This document shows positions 48,314-56,822 of a stretch of DNA of 64,000 bases, piece by piece. Position numbers and translations under genes: made by a program. The notes beneath the pieces were generated by a model. The model was not told the origin of the DNA. It did not search any database and worked only from the letters and a program-made list of their open reading frames with translations. Origin of the DNA: Muribaculaceae bacterium (lineage in GTDB: Bacteria; Bacteroidota; Bacteroidia; Bacteroidales; Muribaculaceae); the NCBI GenBank assembly GCA_022484565.1, contig JAKVKZ010000007.1, forward strand, positions 1-64,000, in the 5' to 3' direction. Numbering within the stretch: the stretch's first letter is position 1; each line of letters begins with the position of its first letter.

Positions 48314-49069
48314 TTATTTTGGAAACTTAAATCCTTGATCTTCTATGAAGTCGAAAAACAATTCTGAAAAATGCTCGCTTGCGTCTTGCGGATAGCGCAC
48401 ATCGGTGAACACCTGCGCCAGCGTCTGCTTATTGTTCTCTTTCACGAACTGCTTGTTCACCTGCATTTCTTCTTTATCTGAATATATTTTCACAATGTCA
48501 TTTCCACTGTAATCCTTATATCTTTCATCATGAATTATTGCCTCTATCGGAAGTCTTTCGGCCTTTGGCTCTGCATCGGCATCAAAAGGATGCCCTACAG
48601 TCAGTGTCACAATTGGCACTACCATTTTTGGCAGTTCCAGCACTTCGGCTATTTCTTTTGCATTATAGGTGGTTGTGCCTATATAGCAGCATCCAAGCCC
48701 TTCCATCTCGGCTGCAGTGCAAAATTGCTGAGCGAATATTGTCACGTCGAGCATTGCGGAAACGAACGATTCAAAATTCCTGAATCCGGGCTTTGCCCCG
48801 CTCTTGACGCACCATTTTTCAAAGCGGTTGAAGTCGGCACAGAATGTCAGCACCACAGGCGCTTCTGTCACCATCGGTTGACCGAAGTGGCATGGCGACA
48901 ATTTTTTCTTCATCTCCGCCTTGCGCGTAACTATCACGCTGTAAAGCTGCATTCCTCCAGTTGTCGGTGCATTCATCGCATCTGCAATAAGTTCGCTGAT
49001 TTCCGCATCGCTGATTTCCGCATCGCTGTAATGCCTTATTGTTTTTCTTTTTTGGAAAAATACGTTCAT
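48314..49069 (-). CDS. nitroreductase family protein
   Basis: A 251-residue FMN-dependent reductase. The N-terminal RKTIRHYSD and MNAPTTGGMQLYSVIV give the FMN-phosphate site, and GLGCCYIGTTTYNAKEIAEV with PKMVVPIVTLTVGHP form the family's second half. The C-terminal tail resembles that of NfsA-type proteins. Near the start a 15-bp in-frame tandem duplication makes SDAEISDAEIS. Such enzymes use NAD(P)H to reduce nitro compounds, quinones or flavins; the substrate is unknown. Confidence 0.9.
   Translation of the reverse strand: MNVFFQKRKTIRHYSDAEISDAEISELIADAMNAPTTGGMQLYSVIVTRKAEMKKKLSPCHFGQPMVTEAPVVLTFCADFNRFEKWCVKSGAKPGFRNFESFVSAMLDVTIFAQQFCTAAEMEGLGCCYIGTTTYNAKEIAEVLELPKMVVPIVTLTVGHPFDADAEPKAERLPIEAIIHDERYKDYSGNDIVKIYSDKEEMQVNKQFVKENNKQTLAQVFTDVRYPQDASEHFSELFFDFIEDQGFKFPK
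48993..49026 (-). repeat. 15-bp tandem duplication inside the nitroreductase gene
   Basis: GCTGATTTCCGCATC occurs twice in a row on the plus strand, giving the protein repeat SDAEI-SDAEI. It keeps the frame and lies in an N-terminal surface helix region. Confidence 0.8.
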
Positions 49070-49089
49070 AATATGTTGTTATTTTTTGA

Positions 49090-49120
49090 CAAATATAGCA
49101 ATTCACTTTCAATGCTCAAA
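49090..49120 (-). promoter_or_regulatory. Bacteroidetes-type promoter for the nitroreductase gene
   Basis: On the minus strand TTTG (49117-49120), a 19-bp spacer and TATATTTG (49090-49097) match the consensus. The predicted leader is about 14 bases. Confidence 0.8.
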
Positions 49121-49321
49121 TTATTTTTTGATTTATTCTAAATATGTTGTGTAACATATTTTCTGTTTATCTTGCTGATTATTATGCTTTCGCAGTTTTC
49201 GTTTTGGATAACTTTTAATCACTGTAAAAATATTAATAACTTATAAATCAAATATTTAGTTATTTATTTTGGACAACTTTAATTTTTTATTTGATTTGCC
49301 GTTTTATTTATTTTTATTTTC

Positions 49322-49329
49322 TATCTTTG
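49322..49329 (+). promoter_or_regulatory. -7 element for nrdJ
   Basis: TATCTTTG is a perfect TAnnTTTG element, 59 bp upstream of the GTG start. The nearest TTTG (49295-49298) is 23 bp away, slightly longer than usual. Confidence 0.6.
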
Positions 49330-49388
49330 CAATCACTTTGTTTTACTATAAAACTATATCTATATATTAAATTTATTTTATCACAATC

Positions 49389-51929
49389 GTGGATAAGAAT
49401 AATAGAACTTACACTTACGAGGAAGCTTTCGAGGCTTCTCGTGATTATTTTGGTGGAGATGAGCTTGCTGCTCGTGTCTGGGCAAGCAAATATGCCTTGA
49501 AGGACTCTTTCGGACATCTCTTTGAGCTTACGCCCGACGACATGCACCACCGTATCGCTGCTGAATTGGCAAGAATTGAGTTGAAGTACCCTAATCCTCT
49601 TTCTGAAGACAAGATTTATAGTCTTATCGAGCACTTCAAGTACATTCTTCCTCAGGGCAGTCCTATGTCGGGAATCGGAAATAATTATCAGGTAGGTTCG
49701 CTCTCTAATTGCTTTGTGATTGGTCTTGACGGCACTCCCGATAGTTATGGCGGCATCATGAAGATTGACGAGGAGCAGGTACAGCTCATGAAGCGTCGCG
49801 GTGGCGTTGGTCACGACCTCTCGCACATCCGTCCTAAAGGCTCTCCTGTAAAGAATTCCGCGCTTACTTCCACCGGCCTTGTTCCGTTCATGGAACGTTA
49901 CTCCAATTCAACCCGTGAGGTTGCTCAGGATGGTCGCCGTGGTGCGCTTATGCTCACTGTCAGCATCAAGCACCCTGATTCAGAATCGTTCATCGATGCC
50001 AAAATGGTTGATGGCAAAGTCACTGGAGCTAATGTTTCTGTCCGTATCGACGACGCTTTTATGCAGGCTGCTATCGATGGCACTCCTTATGTTCAGCAGT
50101 ACCCTACTGATTCAGCCGATCCTGTATATAAAAAGGAAACTAATGCCACCCTGTTATGGAAGAAGATTGTCCATAATGCTTGGAAGAGTGCTGAGCCTGG
50201 TGTTCTTTTCTGGGATACCATCACCCGCGAATCTGTTCCTGATTGCTATGCCGACCTTGGGTTCAGGACTATTTCCACCAATCCTTGCGGTGAAATTCCT
50301 CTTTGCCCTTACGATAGCTGCCGGTTGCTGGCCATCAACTTATATTCTTATGTAATCAATCCTTTCACTAAGGATGCATATTTCGATTACGATTTGTTTA
50401 AGGAACATGTCAGTTGCGCTCAACGCCTCATGGACGACATCATCGACCTTGAGATGGAGAAGATTGACAAAATCCTCGAAAAGATAAATGAGGACCCTGA
50501 GACTGAGGAGGTAAAACTTACCGAACGTCATCTTTGGGAGAAAATCCGCACAAAGACTTTGAAAGGCCGCCGTACCGGTGTCGGCACCACTGCCGAAGGC
50601 GACATGATTGCTGCCATGGGCATGCGCTATGGCACTGACGATGCCACTGCTTTCTCTGTCAATGTCCACAAGAATTTGGCGATTGCCGCTTACGGGTCTT
50701 CCGTAAATATGGCTAAGGAACGTGGCGCTTTTGAAATTTACGATGCGAAGCGTGAGGAGAAGAATCCGTTCATTTCCCGCATTCGCGAAGCTGACCCGGG
50801 CCTTTATGCCGAAATGAAGAAGTTTGGTCGCCGCAACATTGCTTGCCTCACCATTGCTCCTACTGGCACCACCAGCCTTATGTCGCAAACTACTTCCGGC
50901 ATCGAACCTGTGTTCATGCCTGTGTATAAACGCCGCAGAAAGGTTAATCCTAACGATGCCGACGTGCATATCGACTTCGTTGACGACACTGGCGACGCAT
51001 TCGAGGAGTACATTGTCTATCATCACAAGTTCATCACTTGGATGAAGATTAATGGCTATGAGGTTAAGCATGATTACACTCAGGAAGAACTTGACGAACT
51101 TGTCGCAAAATCACCGTATTACAAGGCCACTGCCAACGATATCGACTGGATGGCTAAAGTGCGTATGCAGGGCGAGGTTCAAAAATGGGTTGACCATTCC
51201 ATCAGTGTCACCATCAACCTTCCTAACGATGTTTCCGAGGACCTCGTTAATAATCTATATGTCGAGGCTTGGAAGTCAGGCTGCAAGGGATGCACTGTTT
51301 ATCGCGACGGCTCTCGCGATGGTGTACTTATTTCCACAAAGGAGAAGAAGGAAGAGGCTCGTTACATGGCCGAGGAGGAGCATATCCTCAAGCGTCCTGT
51401 CGTACTCGATGCTGATGTGGTCCGTTTCCAGAACAATAAGGAGAAATGGATTGCATTCATTGGCCTTATCAATAATCGTCCTTACGAAATTTTCACTGGT
51501 CTTGCCGACGACGATGAAGGCATTTTCTGCCCTAAGTCGGTAAACAAAGGCAAGATTATTAAGGCTATCGATGAAAATGGCAACAAGCGTTACGACTTCC
51601 AGTTCATCAATAAACGTGGCTACAAGACTACCATCGAAGGTCTGTCGGCCAAGTTCAATCCTGAATTCTGGAACTATGCCAAACTTATTTCCGGCGTTCT
51701 CCGTTATGGCATGCCTATCGACCAAGTTCTGAAACTTGTCGGAGGCCTTGAACTTGACAACAAATCAATCAACACTTGGAAAATGGGTGTTGAGCGTGCA
51801 TTGAAGAAATATATGCCTAATGGAGCTAAGGTTCATGGCCAAAAGTGCCCTAACTGCGGTCAGGAAACGCTCGTCTATCAGGAAGGCTGCCTAATCTGCA
51901 CTTCCTGCGGTACCTCAAAATGCGGATAG
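49389..51929 (+). CDS. nrdJ: adenosylcobalamin-dependent ribonucleotide reductase (class II)
   Basis: An 846-residue class II enzyme that makes deoxyribonucleotides using a B12-derived thiyl radical, with no need for oxygen. The active-site block NPCGEIPL is at residues 298-305, giving the N-x-C-x-E triad. LSNCFVIGLDG and MKRRGGVGHDLS are also typical, as is APTGTTSLMSQTTSGIEPVF. The C-terminus is a zinc-ribbon (CPNCGQETLVY, CLICTSCGTSKCG), as in the NrdJ group with a C-terminal redox domain. It starts at GTG. An oxygen-independent reductase fits an anaerobe that may meet oxygen briefly. Confidence 0.96.
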   Translation: MDKNNRTYTYEEAFEASRDYFGGDELAARVWASKYALKDSFGHLFELTPDDMHHRIAAELARIELKYPNPLSEDKIYSLIEHFKYILPQGSPMSGIGNNYQVGSLSNCFVIGLDGTPDSYGGIMKIDEEQVQLMKRRGGVGHDLSHIRPKGSPVKNSALTSTGLVPFMERYSNSTREVAQDGRRGALMLTVSIKHPDSESFIDAKMVDGKVTGANVSVRIDDAFMQAAIDGTPYVQQYPTDSADPVYKKETNATLLWKKIVHNAWKSAEPGVLFWDTITRESVPDCYADLGFRTISTNPCGEIPLCPYDSCRLLAINLYSYVINPFTKDAYFDYDLFKEHVSCAQRLMDDIIDLEMEKIDKILEKINEDPETEEVKLTERHLWEKIRTKTLKGRRTGVGTTAEGDMIAAMGMRYGTDDATAFSVNVHKNLAIAAYGSSVNMAKERGAFEIYDAKREEKNPFISRIREADPGLYAEMKKFGRRNIACLTIAPTGTTSLMSQTTSGIEPVFMPVYKRRRKVNPNDADVHIDFVDDTGDAFEEYIVYHHKFITWMKINGYEVKHDYTQEELDELVAKSPYYKATANDIDWMAKVRMQGEVQKWVDHSISVTINLPNDVSEDLVNNLYVEAWKSGCKGCTVYRDGSRDGVLISTKEKKEEARYMAEEEHILKRPVVLDADVVRFQNNKEKWIAFIGLINNRPYEIFTGLADDDEGIFCPKSVNKGKIIKAIDENGNKRYDFQFINKRGYKTTIEGLSAKFNPEFWNYAKLISGVLRYGMPIDQVLKLVGGLELDNKSINTWKMGVERALKKYMPNGAKVHGQKCPNCGQETLVYQEGCLICTSCGTSKCG

Positions 51930-51954
51930 TTTCTGCTTTTTGATAAAAAAACTA

Positions 51955-52000
51955 TAAAAAAGGGATATATGACGATTTTTTATTGTCTGTCCCTTTTTTA
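51955..52000 (+). terminator. terminator of nrdJ
   Basis: AAAAAGGGATA pairs with TGTCCCTTTTT, with an inner GAC/GTC pair, ending in a run of T. It starts about 26 bases after the nrdJ stop. Confidence 0.8.
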
Positions 52001-52015
52001 TTAGAAAATTATGAG

Positions 52016-52023
52016 TAACTTTA
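52016..52023 (+). promoter_or_regulatory. weak -7 element for malQ
   Basis: TAACTTTA differs from TAnnTTTG in the last base only and is 57 bp upstream of the ATG. No clear -33 element is seen. It would start transcription just after the nrdJ terminator. Confidence 0.4.
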
Positions 52024-52079
52024 TGGAGTGATTTTATGACCTATAGAATTCAACGTTAAAATCTAAAATTAACCGTTTT

Positions 52080-54758
52080 ATGAAGATAATATTTAATATT
52101 AATTACCACACTAATTGGGGCGAATCTCTTTACTTGGTGGGAGATGTCAAACTTTTAGGAAATGGCTCTGAACAGGATGCTGTCAAAATGAACCTCGATA
52201 GTGATGATAATTGGTCCTATTCAATCTCTTTGCCTGATGATAGTGGGGATTTCGCTTACCATTACTTAGTTAAAAATGATAATGGATTCGTTAAGCACGA
52301 GTGGGGCAAGCCTCACGCTTTCATTTGCGGAGATAAGATAACAAACTACACGATTCACGACCATTGGCAGGAACAGACTGAGAACAAACCGTTCTTCTCT
52401 TCTGCTTTCACTGAAGGCATTTTTTCAAGGAAAAAGGATGGCGCTGTCGCTAAGCCTAAGGCGGGTTCTCTCACTCTGCGGGTATTTGCTCCTGTGGTTA
52501 AGGACGATGAGGTCCTTGGCGTTTGTGGTAGCCTTGATTCGCTTGGAAATTGGGACCCTAAAGAGGCTATAGCCCTTAGCGATGCCAATTTCCCTGAATG
52601 GAGCGTTACCATCGACATTCACAATGTGAACCGTCCTTTTGAATACAAGTTCCTTATCCTTAAAAAGTCGAATAAAGAGCTTGTGGCTTGGGATGAGCAG
52701 AATAATCATTATTTTGGCGATGCTCCTGTCAATAAGAAGGATTGCGTGGTTATTTCCGGACTTAACTTCGTCAATCAGTTTGCGCCTTGGAAAGGTGCGG
52801 GAACTGCTATTCCTGTGTTCTCGCTTCGTTCCGCCGACGATTTTGGCGTAGGTGATTTCTACGATTTGTTCAAAATGATTGATTGGGCTGAAGCTACCGG
52901 TCAGAAGATTCTGCAACTTCTTCCTATCAACGACACCACAATGACTCACACGTGGACCGACTCTTATCCTTACAACGCCAATTCCACTTTCGCGCTTCAC
53001 CCGATGTATATCCGTCTAAGCGCTGTCGGTGAAATTTCTGATAAGGCGCTGAAGAAGCATTATAGCGACATTGCAGCCGAACTTAATGCTCTACCTGAGA
53101 TTGATTATGAGAAAGTCAACGAGGTTAAAACTGAATATCTTAAAAAGATTTTTGCCGAGAATGGTGCCAAGACGTTGAAACTCCCGCAGTTCAAGTCTTT
53201 CGTCAAGAATAATGGCTATTGGCTCACTCCTTACGCCGTTTTCTGCACATTGCGCGACATCAACAAGACTGCCGATTTCAACAATTGGGGCAAGTATTCC
53301 AAATTCGACGCTAAATTGATTGATGAATTCTGCAAGGACCATATTGCTGAAATTGATTTCATATATTTCACTCAATATAATCTCGATAAGCAACTTCGGG
53401 AAATTCGCAACTATGCACACAAGCATGGCGTGGTTCTGAAGGGTGACATCCCTATCGGCATCAGCCGCACAAGTGTTGACGCTTGGGTTAATCCTGACCT
53501 GTTCAATATGGATTGTCAGGCTGGCGCACCACCCGACGACTTCTCTGTCATGGGTCAGAACTGGGGCTTCCCTACTTATAATTGGGAAGAGATGAACAAG
53601 GACGGATTCCAGTGGTGGAAAAACAGATTCAAAAAGATGTCTGAATATTTCGACGCTTACCGCATCGACCACATCCTCGGCTTCTTCCGTATTTGGGAAA
53701 TTCCAATGGATGCCGTTCATGGCTTGCTCGGTTATTTCAATCCTGCTCTGCCGTATTCGTCTGATGAACTTCGCACCAACTACGATTTTTGGCTCGATAA
53801 GGACCTCTACACCACTCCTTACATCATGGATTATTTCCTTTATGACTTCTTTGGTGAATATCTCGATGAAGCCGTAAAGACTTTCCTTACTGATAAGGGA
53901 TATGGCCGTCATGGTCTCAAGGAATTTGTCAACACTCAGAAGAAGGTGGTTGATTATTTTGCCGGCAAAGAGAAAAGTGATAAAAACGAGAAACTCAAGA
54001 ATGCGTTATTAGGACTTATTGATGAAGTTCTTTTCATCGAGGACCCTAACCAGAAAAATATGTATCATCCTCGCATCTCGGCTCAGTTCACCTACGTTTA
54101 TCGTTCTCTCACTTATTATGAGCGTTGGTGCTACGACCGTCTTTACACTGATTTCTTCTATCATCGTCACAATGATTTCTGGTATGGCAAAGCCATGTGG
54201 AAACTTCCGCCTCTCATCAATGCCACCGACATGCTTGTCTGCGGCGAGGACCTCGGAATGATTCCTGATTGCGTTTCTGCCGTTATGAATTCCCAGCATA
54301 TTCTGTCACTCGAAATTCAAAGGATGCCTAAGGATCCTAAGGCTGAATTTGGCGACACCTACAACTATCCGTTCCTGTCGGTCTGCACCACATCCACTCA
54401 CGACATGTCCGGCATACGCGCTTGGTGGGAAGATGATAGGGAAAAAACACAGCATTATTTCAATAATATCCTTCACGAAGGTGGTGCTGCTCCATTCTTT
54501 GCCGAGCCGTGGATTTGCGATCGCATAGTAAGTATGCACTTGCAGTCGCCTTCCATTCTGGCCATCTTGCCTCTTCAGGATTGGTTGTCGATTAATGGCG
54601 AATTGCGCAGAAAAGACCCGCGCGAAGAGCAAATCAATATTCCTGCTGAATCCCAACATTATTGGCGTTATCGCATTCATCTTTCTCTCGAAGATTTGTT
54701 GAGCCAAACTGAATTCAACAATTACCTCAAGGAAAAGATTGAAAGTTGCGGACGTTAA
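52080..54758 (+). CDS. malQ: 4-alpha-glucanotransferase (GH77) with two CBM20 modules
   Basis: An 892-residue amylomaltase. Two starch-binding CBM20-type modules come first (residues about 1-100 and 127-225; for example LGVCGSLDSLGNWDPKEAIA), then the GH77 barrel from about 245. The catalytic residues are Asp530 in RIDHILGFFR (nucleophile), Glu723 in VCGEDLG (acid/base) and Asp775 in TSTHDMSG (stabiliser). It has no signal peptide, so it moves glucan chains in the cytoplasm, as plant DPE2-like and Bacteroidetes MalQ enzymes do. It and the periplasmic GH97 enzyme both act on alpha-glucans. Confidence 0.95.
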   Translation: MKIIFNINYHTNWGESLYLVGDVKLLGNGSEQDAVKMNLDSDDNWSYSISLPDDSGDFAYHYLVKNDNGFVKHEWGKPHAFICGDKITNYTIHDHWQEQTENKPFFSSAFTEGIFSRKKDGAVAKPKAGSLTLRVFAPVVKDDEVLGVCGSLDSLGNWDPKEAIALSDANFPEWSVTIDIHNVNRPFEYKFLILKKSNKELVAWDEQNNHYFGDAPVNKKDCVVISGLNFVNQFAPWKGAGTAIPVFSLRSADDFGVGDFYDLFKMIDWAEATGQKILQLLPINDTTMTHTWTDSYPYNANSTFALHPMYIRLSAVGEISDKALKKHYSDIAAELNALPEIDYEKVNEVKTEYLKKIFAENGAKTLKLPQFKSFVKNNGYWLTPYAVFCTLRDINKTADFNNWGKYSKFDAKLIDEFCKDHIAEIDFIYFTQYNLDKQLREIRNYAHKHGVVLKGDIPIGISRTSVDAWVNPDLFNMDCQAGAPPDDFSVMGQNWGFPTYNWEEMNKDGFQWWKNRFKKMSEYFDAYRIDHILGFFRIWEIPMDAVHGLLGYFNPALPYSSDELRTNYDFWLDKDLYTTPYIMDYFLYDFFGEYLDEAVKTFLTDKGYGRHGLKEFVNTQKKVVDYFAGKEKSDKNEKLKNALLGLIDEVLFIEDPNQKNMYHPRISAQFTYVYRSLTYYERWCYDRLYTDFFYHRHNDFWYGKAMWKLPPLINATDMLVCGEDLGMIPDCVSAVMNSQHILSLEIQRMPKDPKAEFGDTYNYPFLSVCTTSTHDMSGIRAWWEDDREKTQHYFNNILHEGGAAPFFAEPWICDRIVSMHLQSPSILAILPLQDWLSINGELRRKDPREEQINIPAESQHYWRYRIHLSLEDLLSQTEFNNYLKEKIESCGR

Positions 54759-54813
54759 GTAATGCGGACATTAGTTAAGTAAAAACTACAGGCGTTAAGT
54801 AAAACTACAGATT
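54754..54813 (+). repeat. three 20-bp tandem repeats across the malQ stop codon
   Basis: GTTAAGTA recurs at 54754, 54774 and 54794, exactly 20 bp apart. Copies 2 and 3 agree further (GTTAAGTAAAA, ACTACAG), and copy 1 shares TGCGGACATTA-like bases with the sequence before it. The first copy contains the malQ stop codon. A terminator follows. Confidence 0.75.
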
Positions 54814-54841
54814 ACAATAGTTAACAACCTGCATATCAAAT

Positions 54842-54890
54842 AAATAAGAGCGGAAAATCAGTCAAATCCACTGAATCTCCGCTCTTATTT
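54842..54890. terminator. bidirectional terminator between malQ and hslR
   Basis: AAATAAGAGCGGA (54842-54854) and TCCGCTCTTATTT (54878-54890) form a perfect 13-bp stem with a 23-base loop. A/T runs at both ends fit convergent termination. Confidence 0.82.
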
Positions 54891-54912
54891 TATATTATTG
54901 GCAATCAGTCAG

Positions 54913-55347
54913 TTACACGTCGTTATCATCATCAAGCGGCTCATCGTCGTCATCAAATCCAAAAAAGGCTTCTTCGGTAAATCTTGCAATTTCCCTGCCT
55001 TCTTTCTTTGTCGGACGGCCCAAACCCTTCTGACGCTTCACGAACCCGCCTATTCTTGCCATTTCAAGTATCTCGAACTGCTTAGGGTCAGTCACATTTT
55101 TCAGATAATTCGGAACCATCTTGGCTCCAACCCTGTTCTCCACAAGTCCAATTACCTGAAAGGAATAAGTCACAGGAGGTTTACGGACTGAAATGGTCTC
55201 CCCTATCTTTATCATCCGTGAGGGTTTCACATTCATTCCTTCTATGGTCACACGGCCCATCTTGCACATCTCTGTCGCTATGCTTCTGGTCTTGAATATC
55301 CGCGTAGCCCATAGCCATTTATCTATTCTTACTTCCTCCTTTGGCAT
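54913..55347 (-). CDS. hslR: S4-domain RNA-binding protein, Hsp15-like
   Basis: A 144-residue protein. An S4 RNA-binding domain occupies about residues 1-60 (VRIDKWLWATRIFKTRSIAT, MGRVTIEGMNVKPSRMIKIG), and the C-terminal tail is highly acidic (DDDDEPLDDDNDV). This matches the Hsp15/HslR group that binds free 50S subunits carrying nascent chains. It comes third in a rplY-pth-hslR run, seven bases after pth, so all three act in translation or ribosome quality control. Confidence 0.87.
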   Translation of the reverse strand: MPKEEVRIDKWLWATRIFKTRSIATEMCKMGRVTIEGMNVKPSRMIKIGETISVRKPPVTYSFQVIGLVENRVGAKMVPNYLKNVTDPKQFEILEMARIGGFVKRQKGLGRPTKKEGREIARFTEEAFFGFDDDDEPLDDDNDV

Positions 55348-55354
55348 TTCTCTT

Positions 55355-55918
55355 CTATTTGTTGTTAAAGTTGGTCATTGTCAAGCCAAGACCGGCAAGG
55401 CAGAAGCTCTTTATCGCCTCCACGGCCAAATCCACACGTTGTGGCATAATATCAAGCTCGTCAGTATTGAAGTGGCTTAGCACAAAGTCAATCTGTCCAC
55501 CTCTCGCAAAGTCGTTTCCGATTCCGAACCTGAGGCGTGCATAATTCTCAGTGCCCATCTTGAATGCTATATCTTTCAGTCCATTGTGTCCGCCGTCACT
55601 GCCTTTTCCTTTCATCCTTATCGTTCCGAACGGCAGAGCAAGGTCATCCACAACCACCAGCACATTTTCAATGGGTATCTTTTCTTTAGTGGTCCAGTAT
55701 CTTACGGCATCACCGCTCAAATTCATATAGGTTGATGGCTTGAGCAGAATCAGCGAGCGGTTCTTCAGCTGCATCTCTGATATATCGCCGTATCTCTCTG
55801 TCCTAAAAGAAATATTGGATGCCTTGGCTAAGGCATCCAATACTATAAATCCCATATTGTGGCGGGTCCCTTGGTATTCTCGGCCAATGTTCCCCAGACC
55901 TACTATAAGATATTTCAT
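55355..55918 (-). CDS. pth: peptidyl-tRNA hydrolase
   Basis: A 187-residue enzyme of the usual length. Conserved blocks are [20 protein letters not shown] with the catalytic histidine, [20 protein letters not shown] and [12 protein letters not shown]. It frees tRNA from peptidyl-tRNA that drops off ribosomes. It lies eight bases after rplY, the order found in many Bacteroidetes. Confidence 0.97.
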   Translation of the reverse strand: MKYLIVGLGNIGREYQGTRHNMGFIVLDALAKASNISFRTERYGDISEMQLKNRSLILLKPSTYMNLSGDAVRYWTTKEKIPIENVLVVVDDLALPFGTIRMKGKGSDGGHNGLKDIAFKMGTENYARLRFGIGNDFARGGQIDFVLSHFNTDELDIMPQRVDLAVEAIKSFCLAGLGLTMTNFNNK

Positions 55919-55926
55919 TAATTATC

Positions 55927-56655
55927 CTATTCTTTTTCTTTGGACTCCTTTGCATCAGCAGCAGGTGCAGCATCAGCAGCAGCCTCTCCGCCTTCAGCAG
56001 CTTCACCGCCTTCGGCAGTTGCGTCATCTGAGATGGCAGCACGTGTGAGCTGTACACCGCATATAACGGCTTCCTTCGAATTCATCAATTCAAATTTATC
56101 GAAGTGCAAATCGCCAACCTTAATGCTCTGACCCAATTGAACCTTATCCACATTGATTGTGATGCGGTCAGGCATATCTGTATAGAGGGCGTTAACCTTA
56201 AGTTTCTTTATTGTCAATGACAGACGACCACCGGCTTTCACACCTTCAGGATGTCCTTCAAGACGTACCGGAACCAGCATTGTTACAGGCTTTCCTTCTG
56301 TTACTTGCAGCAAGTCAATATGAAGAATTGTGTCTGTTACAGGATGGAACTGAATGTCTTTCAGCACTGCCTTCACGGTTACTCCGTCGTATGTAAGGTC
56401 GATTACGAAAATATCAGGTGTGTAAATAAGTTTGCGGACATCTGCGGCTTTAACAACCAAGTCAGTTGTTACCATGCCTTTGCCGTTACCTATTTCAACG
56501 ATTTTCTCACCTTCCTTTAATGTACCGCTGTATGGCAGGGTTACGATTGTTCCGCCGTTAAGCACTACTGGAATCTTGTTATCCTTGCGGATAGCCTTTG
56601 TCGCCTTCTTGCCAAGCTCTGTTCTCGGCTCAGCGTTTAATTGGAATGTCTTCAT
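55927..56655 (-). CDS. rplY: 50S ribosomal protein L25 / general stress protein Ctc
   Basis: A 242-residue long-form L25 (TL5/Ctc type). The N-terminal L25 domain binds 5S rRNA (MKTFQLNAEPRTELGKKATK, IPVVLNGG, IQFHPVTDTILHIDLLQV), the second beta domain follows, and the C-terminus is an Ala/Glu-rich tail (EGGEAAEGGEAAADAAPAAD). I chose the ATG at 56655; a TTG further upstream would add eight unlikely residues. A perfect promoter lies about 84 bp upstream. Confidence 0.95.
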   Translation of the reverse strand: MKTFQLNAEPRTELGKKATKAIRKDNKIPVVLNGGTIVTLPYSGTLKEGEKIVEIGNGKGMVTTDLVVKAADVRKLIYTPDIFVIDLTYDGVTVKAVLKDIQFHPVTDTILHIDLLQVTEGKPVTMLVPVRLEGHPEGVKAGGRLSLTIKKLKVNALYTDMPDRITINVDKVQLGQSIKVGDLHFDKFELMNSKEAVICGVQLTRAAISDDATAEGGEAAEGGEAAADAAPAADAKESKEKE

Positions 56656-56738
56656 TTGTTTAATGTTTGTGTTACTCAAAATTAAGTGTACTTTTTGCTC
56701 CTTAATTTCCCATCACACGGAATTTTTAAAAAGCGCTG

Positions 56739-56769
56739 CAAAGTTATGAAATATTCCCGAATTATCAAA
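56739..56769 (-). promoter_or_regulatory. Bacteroidetes-type promoter for rplY-pth-hslR
   Basis: On the minus strand TTTG (56766-56769), a 19-bp spacer and TAACTTTG (56739-56746) match the consensus exactly. The predicted start is about 56733, a leader of about 78 bases. Confidence 0.82.
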
Positions 56770-56822
56770 GAATCATCAACTTATTTAATCCTTTGCATCT
56801 CATTATCGCTCTTCGCTTCGAT

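Larger units (their letters stand above)
49070..49388. other. divergent intergenic region, nitroreductase / nrdJ
   Basis: A 319-bp, very A+T-rich gap with promoters facing both ways (49090-49120 minus; 49322-49329 plus). I looked for a cobalamin riboswitch before nrdJ and saw none; the leader after the predicted start is only about 55 bases. Confidence 0.65.

Noticed and set aside
49070-49388. possible cobalamin riboswitch before the B12-dependent reductase
   Set aside because: No B12-box or large folded leader is visible and the predicted leader is only about 55 bases.
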